The notes: generated from the letters alone by a model not told the origin. Positions 36,307 through 46,817 are shown, counted from the stretch's first letter. The stretch: DNA of 64,000 nt from CAWGMT01 sp963823675 (GCA_963823675.1 CAWGMT010000013.1:1178001-1242000); one strand, 5' to 3'. Numbers and translations: made by a program.

Positions 36307-39300
36307 CTATTGCTCACCCGCGAAGACCTTTGCCGGCTGCTCGCCGACTGGCTCGGCCAGGAGCGCCTCCGCCTCACCGCGGAAGCCAGCCAGTTCCTTA
36401 GCATGCTGCGGGTCGAGGCTTTTCTGCTCCCGCAGCCAGCGCAGGGCGCGGCCAAAGCAGCCGCGGGCTGCTTCGCGATGCCCGAGCCGGTGGTGCGCCA
36501 TGGACAGGAAGAACAGGTCGAATGCCGCCAATTGGCCCTTGCCGGCCGCGAGGCTCTTCTCGAGCGCTTCGATCGACTCGGCAAAGTTGCCGGCGCGATA
36601 GAGGGCGACGCCGAGCGTATTGAGCGACAACTGGTTCCCCGGGGCCAATTCCACGGCGCGGCGTGCATGTTCGACGGCCTCGGTTGGGTTGCGAAACGGC
36701 TCGGGAGCGGTAGCCAGCATCCAGGCCAGATTGTTGTGAGTCAGAGAAATGCCTGGGGCCAAGAGAGCCGCTTGGCGGAGTGCAGCAACGGCTTCGGCGA
36801 ACTTGCCGGCCGCTTCGAGCCGATGCGCTTGCTGAATGAGCGATTCGAGCTCAGCCTTGACTTGCTCTAGCTGGAGCAGTGTCTGCACCTTGGCCCCCAG
36901 TGATCCCAGGTCTTCCACAACGTGCAGCGGAGAGGCTGGTGTGTCCTGCGTGGCTGAATCCGTTTCTGGATAGGCCGGCGCCTCCCAGTCGAGGCCCATC
37001 TCGGCGAGTTTGCGCCGGATGGCCCGCAGGTCCCAGACGTGCACGGCCGGCCCATCGTTGGTCGTGAGCACAAGCCGCGTGCCATCGGGGCTGAAGGCCG
37101 CCCCCCAGACTCCGCACTGGTCAGGGCTTTCGAGCCGCGCCAGCGTCCGGCCCGTCTCAGCTTCGACGAGACATTGGATTTTGTCTGCATCCGTGACGAC
37201 CACGAGCTGGCCGTCGGGGGAAAAGCAATGACCGGCTCTGCCACCTTTCGGTGCCTCGCGCCAGGTACCGACCTCCCAGCGCCGGCCGCTCGGGCCCATC
37301 AGCCAGTTCCCATCGGTGCTGAAGACAGCATCTCCCGGCTCCAAGATGGAAAAATTGAGCACCTCTTTGCCGTCCTGGACGCACCACACGCGGGTGTCGC
37401 CACCGCCATGACGGTTCGTCGCCAGCCAGCGACCGTCGGGGCTCAGGGAGACGCCACGGCAGTCATCGAGCGGCCCGACCTGGAACGAGCGCCTCCGGAG
37501 TAAGGACGTGTGCTCGTGAGCGGTCAGCCAGCGCCACGATTCTGCCCGACCGGTCCTCGTCGAGGCCGCAGTCGCTCGGCGGCAGCGGGAGCCGGATCGG
37601 CGGACCGATCCGCAGCTCATTGCGATCTATGTCGAGCCGAACCGGCCACCGCCAGACGCCGAGGTCCCCGCTGCTCAGAAGGTCGCCCGACGGCTCGAAC
37701 ATGGTTGTGGCGTATCCGATCGGCAGAAACGCGAGCTCCGTCCAACGGACAAGGTCCCAGAGCACGATTCCGCCAGAAGTGCCCACGGCCAGCAGCCGGC
37801 CGCCAGCCTGGATCGAGGGCCGCCCATAGTTCAGCGACGGGCTCGCGGCGTGGACGAAGCTGCGGAATTCGAGTGCGGGATCGAGCTGGTAGGTGGCCAG
37901 TTTGCCGGGAAGCGAAACGGCGATTCGCCCATCCGCGCTGAATTCCGGAGGCGTACGACCGTTCAGGTTCAGCCAGGAGTGGCCCATGACCGGGTCCCAG
38001 AGCCGCAGGCGAGCATCGAAGTCGTTGCTGGCCACGACCGCGCCTGAGGGGTCGAAGGCAGCCCTCAGTCCATCGTTGGAATGCCCCGCGAGGACCGTTT
38101 TCCTGGCCCCTGTTGCGGTATCCCAAAGGTAGATCTTGTAATCAACGCACGGTGTGGCAAGCGTGCCGCCGTCGGGGCTCCAGGCCACCGACTCCGGTCG
38201 TGTGGGCAAAGGGATCGACCGGACGATCTTGCCGGTCTCGGTCTCGAGTATCAGGCAGTTCCATGTTTTCTCCTGGTGGATGAGCGCAACCTGGGCTCCG
38301 TCTTTCCGAAAGGCCACGCATCCCGACAGCCAGCGCCATTTGGGTCGGCCGGTCGCCAAGTCGTGGACGACGACGTCGCGATCCCTTGCGAGGGCGATCC
38401 GCCGGCTGTCTGGGCTAAACGTCGCAGTTCCTACCCCAGCCTTTTCGTCCAGGGCGACGCGGTCACGGTCGATGTCCCAGACTGTCAGGGCGTTTCCCGG
38501 CTGGTGTGTGGTCGCGAGGTAGCGGCCGTCTGGGCTGAAACCGAAGACCCAGATGTCGCCATCTCCCCGGGGCACGTGGAAGCGGGCGATCTCGTTGTCG
38601 TCAGTGACTCGTCGGACCGAAATCGTGCCGTCACGGAACCGGAGCGCGTAGCGCGTCATCGTGAGATCGAAGCTAACCGGATTGACGCTCACTGGCAGTT
38701 GAAGAACTCGACCCGTAGGCTCCAAGTCCGGCAGGGCCATGCAGGCGATTGCCTGATCCCGCAAGGTCTCGAATCGCTCGGGAGGCAGCTTGAGCGCTCG
38801 ACCGATCGCGGCCGCTTGATTCAGGGCCTTCAGGCTCTCGAACCGCTGTCCCATCCGCCGGCTGAACCGCGTGGCGCGCGCCTGCGACGTGCGCGACTCG
38901 AATAACTGCTCGCGGCCCTCCGCCTCGGCCTTCTGAATCGCGTCGCGCTGTGCGACGATCAGATGGAGCCGGTTACGATCTGTCAACCAGGCGAACGTCG
39001 AAACGACGGCGAGGATGGTCGTCAGCGCCGCCGCGGTGATATTGGCACCGGCCAGCCACGGATTTCGCTGGCACCACCGCCAGAATTGCTGGTAGAACGG
39101 GATCGGGCGCGAGGTGATCGGCCGGTTCTCGAGAAAGAGCCGGAGATCCTTGGCCATCTTTTCGGCGGTGGCGAACCGGTCCTCCGGGTCCTTGGCCAGC
39201 GCCTTGAGAACGATCGTCTCCAAATCGCGGGGAATGTGGCCATCATGCCGCCGCGGCGGCACGGGAGGATCGTTCTCAATCCGATGGATCAACTCAAGCT

Positions 39301-40585
39301 GGTTTTCGCCCTCAAAGGCGCGACGCAAGGTCAACATCTCGTAAAGCGTCGCCCCCAGCGCATAGACGTCGCACCGGCCGTCCGAATCGCCGCGGAATCG
39401 CTCGGGCGCCATGTAGCGCAGCGTTCCGACCACATCATGCGACCGCGAGAGGTCCTCCCCCTCCTCAAGCTTGGCCAGGCCGAAGTCGGTGATCCAGATA
39501 TTCCCCAGTGGATCCAGGATGAGGTTGGGAGGCTTGATGTCGCGGTGAAAGACGCCGCGCTTGTGCGCGTAGGCCAGGGCCTCGGCCACCTGGGCAGCCA
39601 GCCGGGCGACTTCACGGTAATAGCAATCGTCGGCCTTTCCGGTCAACGTGCTGGTGGAACCTTCGGGAAACGAACCGTCTGCGTTCTCGGTTGGTTCAAC
39701 TCCGTGAAGCGGCTCGGCCGTGGGACCTGGGACGTCTCCGGTGTCACAGACTGCCATCCCGAGTTGAGCGGTCGCGGTCACGCCGAGGCCGCCAGGTTCG
39801 GCCGTCGCCGTCGGATTCGCAAGCTGGGGCGTCACGTCGTGGCTGTCCGGCGCTTCGGCGGCGCAGGCGGCTGGGTCGTACGAGCCGGTCAGAAACCCCA
39901 CTGTGACCGTCTGCCTCAACGAGTTCGCCCCCGGTTCGCCTGGGCCGAAGACCCTGCGGGCAATCGCGGACCAGTCACGCTTCGACCAGGCCGGGGGCGA
40001 CGGCTCGGTCGCGCCGGGTGTCGGTTGGTCATTCTCCTTCCGAAGCCGGCGAACGTCATCCAGGATCTTATCCAGGCTTTGGCCGGCAATGTATTGCATC
40101 GCGTAGAAGCAGACGCCGTCGTGCACCCCGTAGTCGAAGACGCTGACAATGTTGGTATGGTGCAGCCGGGCGGCCGAGCGTGCTTCGGTCACGAACCTTC
40201 GCAGGTACTTCTGCTTCCCGCGAAAATGCCGATGCATGACCTTGAGGGCCACATGATTGTGCAGCGCCTCGCGAACCGCTTCGTAGACGATCCCCATGCC
40301 CCCTTCGCCCAGATAGCGCAGGATCCGGTAATCGCCCAGTTGTTCGGGATGAGCGCCACGGGCCGGATCAACGGATTCTGCGGGATCGGGACCACCGTCT
40401 CCGGTCGCCGGCTTGAATTGTTCCACCACGGCCAGCATCGGAAACAGCTCGCGGATGTCGTCGGCGAGTTCGGGGAAGCGTTCGACATATTCGGTGATCG
40501 ACGGGTGCTCGCCGCGGCGAAGCCGCCTGGCGAACTCCTCGGCGATCTGTTCGACCGGATTACGGTCAACGCTTGGTCCGCTCAT
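36307..40585 (-). pseudogene. Ser/Thr protein kinase with WD40 and TPR repeats, one frameshift
   Basis: A planctomycete-type receptor kinase of about 1425 residues. The kinase domain has the glycine loop GEGGMG (93-98), the ATP lysine in HVALKVM (Lys115), the catalytic HRDIKPPN (347-354) and DFG (367-369). An insert of about 135 residues (185-320), rich in Pro, Thr and Ala, splits the kinase between the hinge and the catalytic loop. A single membrane helix (ITAAALTTILAVVSTFAWL) is followed by WD40-like repeats and, in a second frame, further WD40 repeats and TPR units ending AEPVGEQPAKVFAGEQ. The frame changes at about 37493 by one extra base (or two lost). The gene begins 13 bases after an ECF sigma gene, so the two form a signalling pair. 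Confidence 0.85.
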
Positions 40586-40598
40586 CGTTCGTACCTCG

Positions 40599-41276
40599 TC
40601 ATCCTCGCTCCTGTTTCGAAGCCTGAGACCGGAACGAGCCGGAATCGTCCATCATGTTGAGCGTGGGCGCCAGAAGCTCCTTGAGCCGGCGGAGGGCACG
40701 GACGTAGCGATTGCTGGCCGCGGCCTTGTGCAAACCCAGCACGGCGGCGGCCTCCTGGTTGCTGAGCTCCTCGAAATGCCGCAGGGCCAGGATCTCGCGG
40801 TCGATCGGGTCCATGGCGTTGAGCGCCTCCTGGATCTTGATCTGGATCTCGGCTCGTAATACGGCCCGGCTGGGTGTCGTCAACCAGCCCAGAAGCTGCG
40901 CGGCCAGCGACCGCGAGTCGGCCGCGGGCAGCGGCCCGCTGTGCAGCGAGACCTCGCGGCCCGCGTCGCGCGCCTTCACGCCCAGTTGCAAGCGGTGCAG
41001 CGTGTGCAAGCGCTGGACGGCCAGCAGCCGCAGCCAGATAAACGGAGGAATGGCCGGGTGGGCCGCGTATTCCTTCAGCCGGCGCGAGGCGTCGATGAAC
41101 GCGTCTTGAAGGACGTCGGAGGCGTCGATGCGTCCTTGCAATCGCCGATCGAGTCGAAGCTGAATCATCCGCCGCAGCCGCTGGCGATTCGCATTGAAGA
41201 GTTCTCCCAGCGCATGCTGCTCGCCCGCGCACATGCGCTCGGACAGGACATCTTCGGTGTCGGACTCTTTCGACAT
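40599..41276 (-). CDS. ECF-type RNA polymerase sigma factor
   Basis: A 225-residue sigma-70 family regulator of the ECF class. Region 2 is visible as LGELFNANRQRLRRMIQLRLD to RIDASDVLQDAFIDASRRL, and region 4 as MDPIDREILALRHFEELSNQEAAAVLG followed by ASNRYVRALRRLKELL. It begins at the ATG at 41276 after AGAGGG. It is directly upstream of a Ser/Thr kinase gene, the arrangement known for the planctomycete ECF groups linked to protein kinases, where phosphorylation controls the sigma factor. The target genes cannot be told; the surface protein gene just upstream at 41347-45006 on the same strand is one candidate (inference). Confidence 0.9.
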   Translation of the reverse strand: MSKESDTEDVLSERMCAGEQHALGELFNANRQRLRRMIQLRLDRRLQGRIDASDVLQDAFIDASRRLKEYAAHPAIPPFIWLRLLAVQRLHTLHRLQLGVKARDAGREVSLHSGPLPAADSRSLAAQLLGWLTTPSRAVLRAEIQIKIQEALNAMDPIDREILALRHFEELSNQEAAAVLGLHKAAASNRYVRALRRLKELLAPTLNMMDDSGSFRSQASKQERG

Positions 41277-41346
41277 GCTTCGCCCTCTAAGATGATATCC
41301 GGTCGAACGTCCCATTTGTAAACAGACGGGGGTCGACATTATCTCG

Positions 41347-44300
41347 TCACAGAACCCGAGGCGGTTGCCCGGTGACCCGAAGCTGGACCATTCTGGTCAA
41401 CGCAAACGGCTTCTTGGGAATGAGCGTCACCGTATCGTTGACCGCGTTGTAGGCGGCCGATTTCAGCGGGATGGGTTTAGCACCATCCTTGATGGTGAAC
41501 GAGTTCTTCTTGCCCGCGGCGATCAGTTGATAGTTTCCCAGCCCGTTCGGTGCGTCGAAGTTGACGGGGCCGCTGAAGAAGATGACGATCTGGGAGACCA
41601 TCTGCTGCTTGAAGACCAGATTGACCTTAGTAATCGTCAACGTGAGTTGCAACGCATTCGAGAATTCGGACGTGTCTCCCGTCTGGTCCGTGGCCGTTGC
41701 GGTGATCCAGGAGCCAGCAGAAGTCGCTACGGGAAGGTTGAAGGTTGTCGCCTGTTCGAGCTCGCCATTTGCGTCTGTCTTCACCGTGACCGAGCCAAGC
41801 CAGTACTTGCCCTGGCTGCCCGGACCGGGGGAGGAATAGAAGTCGAGCCTGCACGCGCTATTGGGCAGACTGACGAATGAAACACCGACGCTGGTCGTCG
41901 AGCCGTATCCGGCCGAAGTGATGACCGGGGCATTCAAGAGGTTGTTGGGACCAGCGGCCGGTGTGTTCCCGTGATTGGGGTTGGGCGTGCTCGAAGTCCC
42001 CAGAGCGATCCCCAGCCCCGTATTGGCGAAGATGCGGTTCGCCGTGATCTGGTTGCCGACCGAGTTGCCGATCACCGAGACGCCGGCTCCGCCGTTCCCG
42101 GAAATGACATTGCCAGCGCGAGCGGCCGTACCACCGATGATGTTGCTGGTCGCGTTCGACACGATATAGACGCCCGAATCGCGGTTACCCAAAGCGTGGG
42201 TCCCGGACACATCGGTGCCGATGCGGTTGGCCTCCACGAGGTTGCCGGTGGTTCCAGCGTCAGAGATGTAGACGCCGACAGCCGAATTGGCGGAGATCGT
42301 ATTGCCCGCGCCGGCAGTCATGCCGCCGACCGTGTTGTTGCTGGCGCCGCCTTGGATCGCCACTCCGCTGTCGATGTTCCCCAACGCATGGGTTCCGGAC
42401 GCATCGGTGCCAATGAGGTTGGCCTCCACGGCGTTACCCGACGTGCCGGGGTCGGAGATGTAGATGCCTTTGTTCCCATTGGCGGAGATCAAGTTTCCCG
42501 CGCCGGCCGCCGTGCCGCCGACCAGGTTATTGTTCGCCCCGGCGAAAATCGCCACCCCAGCGTAATCGTTGCCGAGACGCTGTGAGCCGCTGAGATCGGT
42601 GCCGAGGAAGTCTCCCTCAACGACGTTGCCGGTCGTTCCGATGCCCAGGATGTGCAGACCGTCCACGGAGTTACCGGAGATCACGTTGCGGGCGGCGGGC
42701 GTCGTGCCGCCGATCGTGTTGTACGACGCGCTGTTCTGGATCGCGACACCACTCGCATCGTTGCCCAGTGCATGGGTTCCGGACGCATCGGTGCCGATGA
42801 GGTTGGCCTCCACGAGGTTGCCGGTGGTTCCAGCGTCAGAGATGTAGACGCCGACAGCCGAATTGGCGGAGATCGTATTGCCCGCGCCGGCCGCCGTGCC
42901 GCCGACCGTGTTGTTGCTGGCCCCACCCTGGATCGCCACTCCGCTGTCGATGTTCCCCAGCGCACGGGATCCGGACGCATCGGTGCCGATGAGATTGGCC
43001 TCCACGGCGTTACCCGACGTGCCCGGGTCGGAGATGTAGATGCCTTTGTTCCCATTGGCGGAGATCAAGTTTCCCGCGCCGGCCGCCGTGCCGCCGACCA
43101 GGTTATTGTTCGCCCCGGCGAAAATCGCCACCCCAGCGTAATCGTTGCCGAGACGCTGTGAGCCGCTGCGATCGGTGCCGAGGAAGTCTCCCTCAACGAC
43201 GTTGCCGGTCGTCCCGTTGCCCAGGATGTGCAGACCGTCCACGGAGTTACCGGAGATCACGTTGCGGGCGGCGGGCGTCGTGCCGCCGATCGTGTTGTCC
43301 GTCGCGCTGTTCTGAATCGTAATACCGGACCCATCGTTGCCCAGTGCATGGGTTCCGGCCGTATCGGTGCCGATGAGGTTGGCCTCCACGAGATTGCCGG
43401 TGGTTCCAGGGTCGGAGATGAAGACGCCCTCGCCCGAATTGCCGGAGATCGTATTGCCCGCGCCGGCAGTCGTGCCGCCGATCGTGTTGTTGCCGGCCCC
43501 GGTCGCGATCACCACCCCGCTGCCGCCGTTGCCCAGCGCGTGCGTCCCGGACCCATCGGTACCAATGAGGTTGGCCTCCACGAGGTTGCCAGTGGTTCCA
43601 GCGTCGGCGATGTGCACGCCGTCTGCCGAATTGCCCGAGATTGTGTTGCCCGCGCCGGCAGTCGTGCCGCCGATCGTGTTGTCCGTCGCGCTGTTCAGGA
43701 TCGCAACACCGACATTATTGTTGCCCAGTGCACGGGTTCCGGACGCATCGGTGCCAATGAGGTTGGCCTCCACGACGTTGCCGGTGGTTCCGGGGTCGGA
43801 GATGTAGACGCCGTCGCCCGAACCGCCGGAGATCGTATTCCCCGCGGCGGCGCTCGTGCCGCCGATGAGATTGTTGCTGGCACCGCTGACGATCGCCACG
43901 CCGCTGGCTCCGTTACCAAGGGGCATCGAGCCGCTCTTATCGGTGCCGATGAAGTTTCCTTCCACGACGTTGCCGGTCGTGCCGGTGCCCACCAACTGCA
44001 TACCGTTAAAGGAGTTACCCGAGATCACGTTGCGTTCGGCAGGTGTTGTTCCTCCAATCGTGTTGTTCGTGGCGCCGGACTGGATCGCGACACCGTTGAC
44101 GTTCGGCACCGCTGTCTGTCCGCTCGAGTCTGTGCCGAGGAAGTTGCCGCAAACCCAGTTGCCGGTCGTACCAGAATCGGAGATGTAGACGCCATATTCC
44201 GAGTTGCCGGAGATCGTGTTCCCCGCGGCGGCGCCCATGCCGCCGATGAGATTGTTGCTGGCACCGGTGAAGATCGCCACGCCGCTGGCTCCGTTACCGA

Positions 44301-45006
44301 GGGGCTTCGAGCCGCCGAGATCGGTGCCGATGAAGTTTCCTTCCACGACGTTGCCGGTCGTCCCGCTGTCCACGATGTGCACGCCGTCCCAGGAGTTACC
44401 CGAGATCAGGTTGCGTTCGGCAGGTGTTGTTCCTCCAATCGTGTTGTTCGTGGCGCCGGATTGGATCACGACGCCGTCGAAGTTCGGCACCGCTGCCTGT
44501 CCGCTCGGGTCTGTGCCGAGGAAGTTGCCGTAAACCCAGTTGCCGGTCGAGGAAGCACCCGAGATGTGAATTGCCGCACCGGTGGAAAAGCCAACGATGT
44601 CCAGGCCGCGGATCGTGACATTCGAGCCGTTGACGGTCAGCCCGTCGTCGGCCCCGGAGCTTTGCCCGTTGATCTCGATCACGGGCGTGCCGGCATAGCC
44701 CGGCTGAGATTCGCCGTCGATCAGCACGGCCTGGGTGATCGCAGGAAGCGGGGATTGCGGTGAGATCGTCTGAACGCCCGATCCAGTGATCGCGAAGTCG
44801 ATCGTGTTCGTCTGGCCTGGCGTCGCGTTGGACTGAAGTATCGCGTACCGGAGCGAGCCCGTGTCCGTGGCCGAGTCGCTCGTGTCCGTCACGTAGAGCG
44901 TGCTCAGCAGTTCCCGTCTTTCCATGCTCTCGAATCGGAGGCGCATTCGGCGGACACGCCGCAACGTTGGAGCGCTAACCCGGCTCTGGCGAGGCAGGAT
45001 TGACAT
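41347..45006 (-). CDS. Large parallel beta-helix surface protein with LEPRxLL-like signal
   Basis: A 1219-residue secreted protein. The N-terminus carries FESMERRELLSTLYV, the planctomycete LEPRxLL-type export motif. After it come DSATDTGSLRYAILQSN and about twenty copies of a 47-residue-type repeat such as GTTGNVVEANLIGTD, LGNGASGVAI, NNTIGGTTAGAGNTISGNS, DGVYISDPG. Repeats of this type form right-handed parallel beta-helices (NosD/pectate-lyase-like). The C-terminal part has an Ig-like segment (VTLIPKKPFALTRMVQL) as in other planctomycete surface proteins. The start at 45006 has AGGA upstream; a 56-residue upstream extension is rejected. Probably a cell-surface adhesin or glycan-binding protein. 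Substrate unknown. Confidence 0.82.
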   Translation of the reverse strand: MSILPRQSRVSAPTLRRVRRMRLRFESMERRELLSTLYVTDTSDSATDTGSLRYAILQSNATPGQTNTIDFAITGSGVQTISPQSPLPAITQAVLIDGESQPGYAGTPVIEINGQSSGADDGLTVNGSNVTIRGLDIVGFSTGAAIHISGASSTGNWVYGNFLGTDPSGQAAVPNFDGVVIQSGATNNTIGGTTPAERNLISGNSWDGVHIVDSGTTGNVVEGNFIGTDLGGSKPLGNGASGVAIFTGASNNLIGGMGAAAGNTISGNSEYGVYISDSGTTGNWVCGNFLGTDSSGQTAVPNVNGVAIQSGATNNTIGGTTPAERNVISGNSFNGMQLVGTGTTGNVVEGNFIGTDKSGSMPLGNGASGVAIVSGASNNLIGGTSAAAGNTISGGSGDGVYISDPGTTGNVVEANLIGTDASGTRALGNNNVGVAILNSATDNTIGGTTAGAGNTISGNSADGVHIADAGTTGNLVEANLIGTDGSGTHALGNGGSGVVIATGAGNNTIGGTTAGAGNTISGNSGEGVFISDPGTTGNLVEANLIGTDTAGTHALGNDGSGITIQNSATDNTIGGTTPAARNVISGNSVDGLHILGNGTTGNVVEGDFLGTDRSGSQRLGNDYAGVAIFAGANNNLVGGTAAGAGNLISANGNKGIYISDPGTSGNAVEANLIGTDASGSRALGNIDSGVAIQGGASNNTVGGTAAGAGNTISANSAVGVYISDAGTTGNLVEANLIGTDASGTHALGNDASGVAIQNSASYNTIGGTTPAARNVISGNSVDGLHILGIGTTGNVVEGDFLGTDLSGSQRLGNDYAGVAIFAGANNNLVGGTAAGAGNLISANGNKGIYISDPGTSGNAVEANLIGTDASGTHALGNIDSGVAIQGGASNNTVGGMTAGAGNTISANSAVGVYISDAGTTGNLVEANRIGTDVSGTHALGNRDSGVYIVSNATSNIIGGTAARAGNVISGNGGAGVSVIGNSVGNQITANRIFANTGLGIALGTSSTPNPNHGNTPAAGPNNLLNAPVITSAGYGSTTSVGVSFVSLPNSACRLDFYSSPGPGSQGKYWLGSVTVKTDANGELEQATTFNLPVATSAGSWITATATDQTGDTSEFSNALQLTLTITKVNLVFKQQMVSQIVIFFSGPVNFDAPNGLGNYQLIAAGKKNSFTIKDGAKPIPLKSAAYNAVNDTVTLIPKKPFALTRMVQLRVTGQPPRVL

Positions 45007-45264
45007 CGTGGGAATTCCTGAAGCTTGAGGTTTGACGCGAAATTCGGGGCCTTTAAGCACACGGGCATCGGCCTGGTCGATCAAAACGGGCGGTTGGCCG
45101 ATTGCGCCCCTAAATGAGATCCGACTAGACGCGCCGTTCGTAAACAGGCGAGGCGCAAGATTCTCCCCGCCCACGAATCAGTTCGTCGACCGAAGGGCTG
45201 GCGGCGCTATAAGTTCAGGCACGAAGGCGAAGTCGAGCGGCGACATGTGTCCAGCGCGCCCTAA

Positions 45265-45490
45265 TCAGGTCGCTATGCGCTCGAAAAACTCCTTGAGCGA
45301 CGGGATACACGGATCGAGACTGTATCTCTCCTCGATCGTCCGCCGGGCGGCACGGCCAATTGCGGCAAGCTCCGCGGGATCGGCGAGTACATATAGCGTG
45401 ATCTCAGTCAGCCTTTCTGCATCGAAAGGCGGCTCGACCAGCCCGTTTCGGCCGGGCTCGATCACTTCCGATACCGGCAGGACCGCGTAA
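45265..45490 (-). pseudogene. C-terminal stub of a glycosyltransferase
   Basis: The frame ends like the glycosyltransferase at 48319-49566: VSEVIEPGRNGLVEPPFDAE, LAAIGRAARRTIEERYSLD and SLKEFFERI match its last 70 residues at about two thirds identity by eye. The N-terminal 340 residues are missing. The 5' end joins directly to a broken antitoxin gene at 45491. It is therefore a truncated paralogue, not a functional enzyme. Confidence 0.7.
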
Positions 45491-45715
45491 TCATTGGTTG
45501 ATCGAGATACCCTCGCGACTTGCAAGTTCGCGAACTTGCTTGTGCAACGACTCGGGGAGCCTCAGGCTGAGCGTACTCAGGGTTTGACCTCGATGAGACG
45601 GAGGAACTCGGGCCTGGTTCAAAACAGCCCTTCTTGAGGCAACAGGACGGACGGCATGTATACCCCTGTCTAGATTCCGGTCCGCCTCAAGGCGATCGGA
45701 TTCGTGCAGTTTCAC
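45491..45715 (-). pseudogene. Truncated HicB/RHH-type antitoxin gene
   Basis: A 74-residue frame whose C-terminal third, LSTLSLRLPESLHKQVREL followed by ASREGISINQ, is the ribbon-helix-helix segment of HicB- or Arc-like antitoxins. In intact proteins this segment continues with a second helix of the FIAxAVAEK type; here a stop follows immediately at the junction with the glycosyltransferase stub. The upstream half is not recognised. Likely a deletion product. Confidence 0.5.
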
Positions 45716-46439
45716 CCGGTTCTGCCGATCATGGCGGAAGTCGCGGACGCGAGGGTTGAGACGGCAACCGGGCCGAGGGCGGTTGTTGCGATCTGGCAGG
45801 AATGGCGAGTTAGACGGGCTATTCCGTCGTCAGACGGCATTCTCGGTACATATTCGGCATACTTGGCACGCGCAGAAGCGTGCCCACTATGCCGAGTATG
45901 TGCCCAGTATGTCTCGGGCACGGCGGCCTGCGATGCACGAGCGGATGTACCTTTGAACTGTCCAGACGGCGTGGAGAAGCACGCCGATGAGCTGAGCGGG
46001 ACGGGCGAAATCGGCAAAACGCGCCGAACGAAGCCAATTTCGCTGAGTCCATGAGCATCGTGGAAGCACAAGATCCGATTCAAGTTACGGCAAATTCGGG
46101 CGCTCGTTCGCGACTTGACAAGCGGGGTGGCGCGGCCAGGGGAGGGCAGCACGCCGCGTGAAGTTGCCCGAGTTGCCGCGGAGGGCCGGCTAACGAGCCG
46201 CGCCGCTTAGCTCCCCAACCTGGCGCGCATGGCATGAGCGTCGCCTTCAGCAAAATCCAGCAATCGCGCATCTTCCGGACCCGGGCATGGTTCAACTTCA
46301 GCATGCTTGAAGGTGGCAAGAGCTGGGTGGCCGGGGTCGAGCGGGCGAAAGCCAGCGAGGCCCCAGTGCGGAAGCCTCGGACCTGGGGGCGTCGACCCCA
46401 GCCACCCGTGAGGTGTTACCTGCAGCAGATCGTCCCGGC
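45716..46439. other. Accessory intergenic stretch with an imperfect palindrome
   Basis: About 720 bases with no supported gene. Several frames are open on both strands but their translations lack recognisable motifs. The stretch contains the long inverted repeat at 45845-45904 and lies between two broken toxin-antitoxin remnants. Confidence 0.35.
45845..45904. repeat. Imperfect inverted repeat, 27-bp arms
   Basis: The left arm (45845-45871) and right arm (45878-45904) match at 23 of 27 positions with a 6-base loop (GCAGAA). Two of the four mismatches would be G:U pairs in RNA. The inner 10 positions are perfectly paired except for two. It could be a REP/MITE-like hairpin or a decayed insertion end. 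No gene encloses it. Confidence 0.7.
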
Positions 46440-46817
46440 TCAAACGTTCGGGGGTATCAAGAGCGAGATTCTCTGCCGCTTGTGCCGGCGGTAAATGCGG
46501 AAGTCGTTGTCGAGCGTAAAGACCACGCACTCGGGGGCGAGCTCCGACATACGGACCAGGCAAGCGTCGGCCAGCGACATGTTACTTCCCGAACCCATCC
46601 ATGTATTTCGGGTTGGTGGAAAGATCGCCGGGGCCTTCGACACAGCCAATCCACCGCTCAGCAGCTTCTCGCAACGATCCGGACGGTATCGCCGGCTCGC
46701 CGTCAACTGCTCGAGAGCAGCCCGAACCACGGCGGATTTGCTCTGTTTGCGCTGCCTGGCCGCACGGCCCAGCTTGGCGTGCAACCCGACCGGTAGTTTA
46801 AACGAGATCGCCTTCAT
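46440..46817 (-). pseudogene. Fused remnant of RHH antitoxin and PIN-domain toxin
   Basis: The frame from the ATG at 46817 begins MKAISFKLPVGLHAKLG and QSKSAVVRAALEQLTAS, a ribbon-helix-helix antitoxin. After LSGGLAVSKAP the sequence passes through a poor region and then reads MSLADACLVRMSELAPECV and FTLDNDFRIYRRHKRQ, the C-terminal third of a VapC-like PIN toxin with its conserved acidic residues (Asp in LADA, DNDF). The start of the toxin is gone, so an internal deletion fused antitoxin to toxin. A strong GGGGGGA ribosome binding site precedes the start. Not a working TA pair. Confidence 0.6.

Noticed and set aside
38963..40660. 565-residue plus-strand frame opposite the kinase
   Set aside because: Antisense shadow caused by high GC content; no motif, and the opposite strand encodes clear kinase motifs.
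43228..44763. 511-residue plus-strand frame opposite the beta-helix gene
   Set aside because: It is repetitive only because the true gene on the other strand is repetitive.
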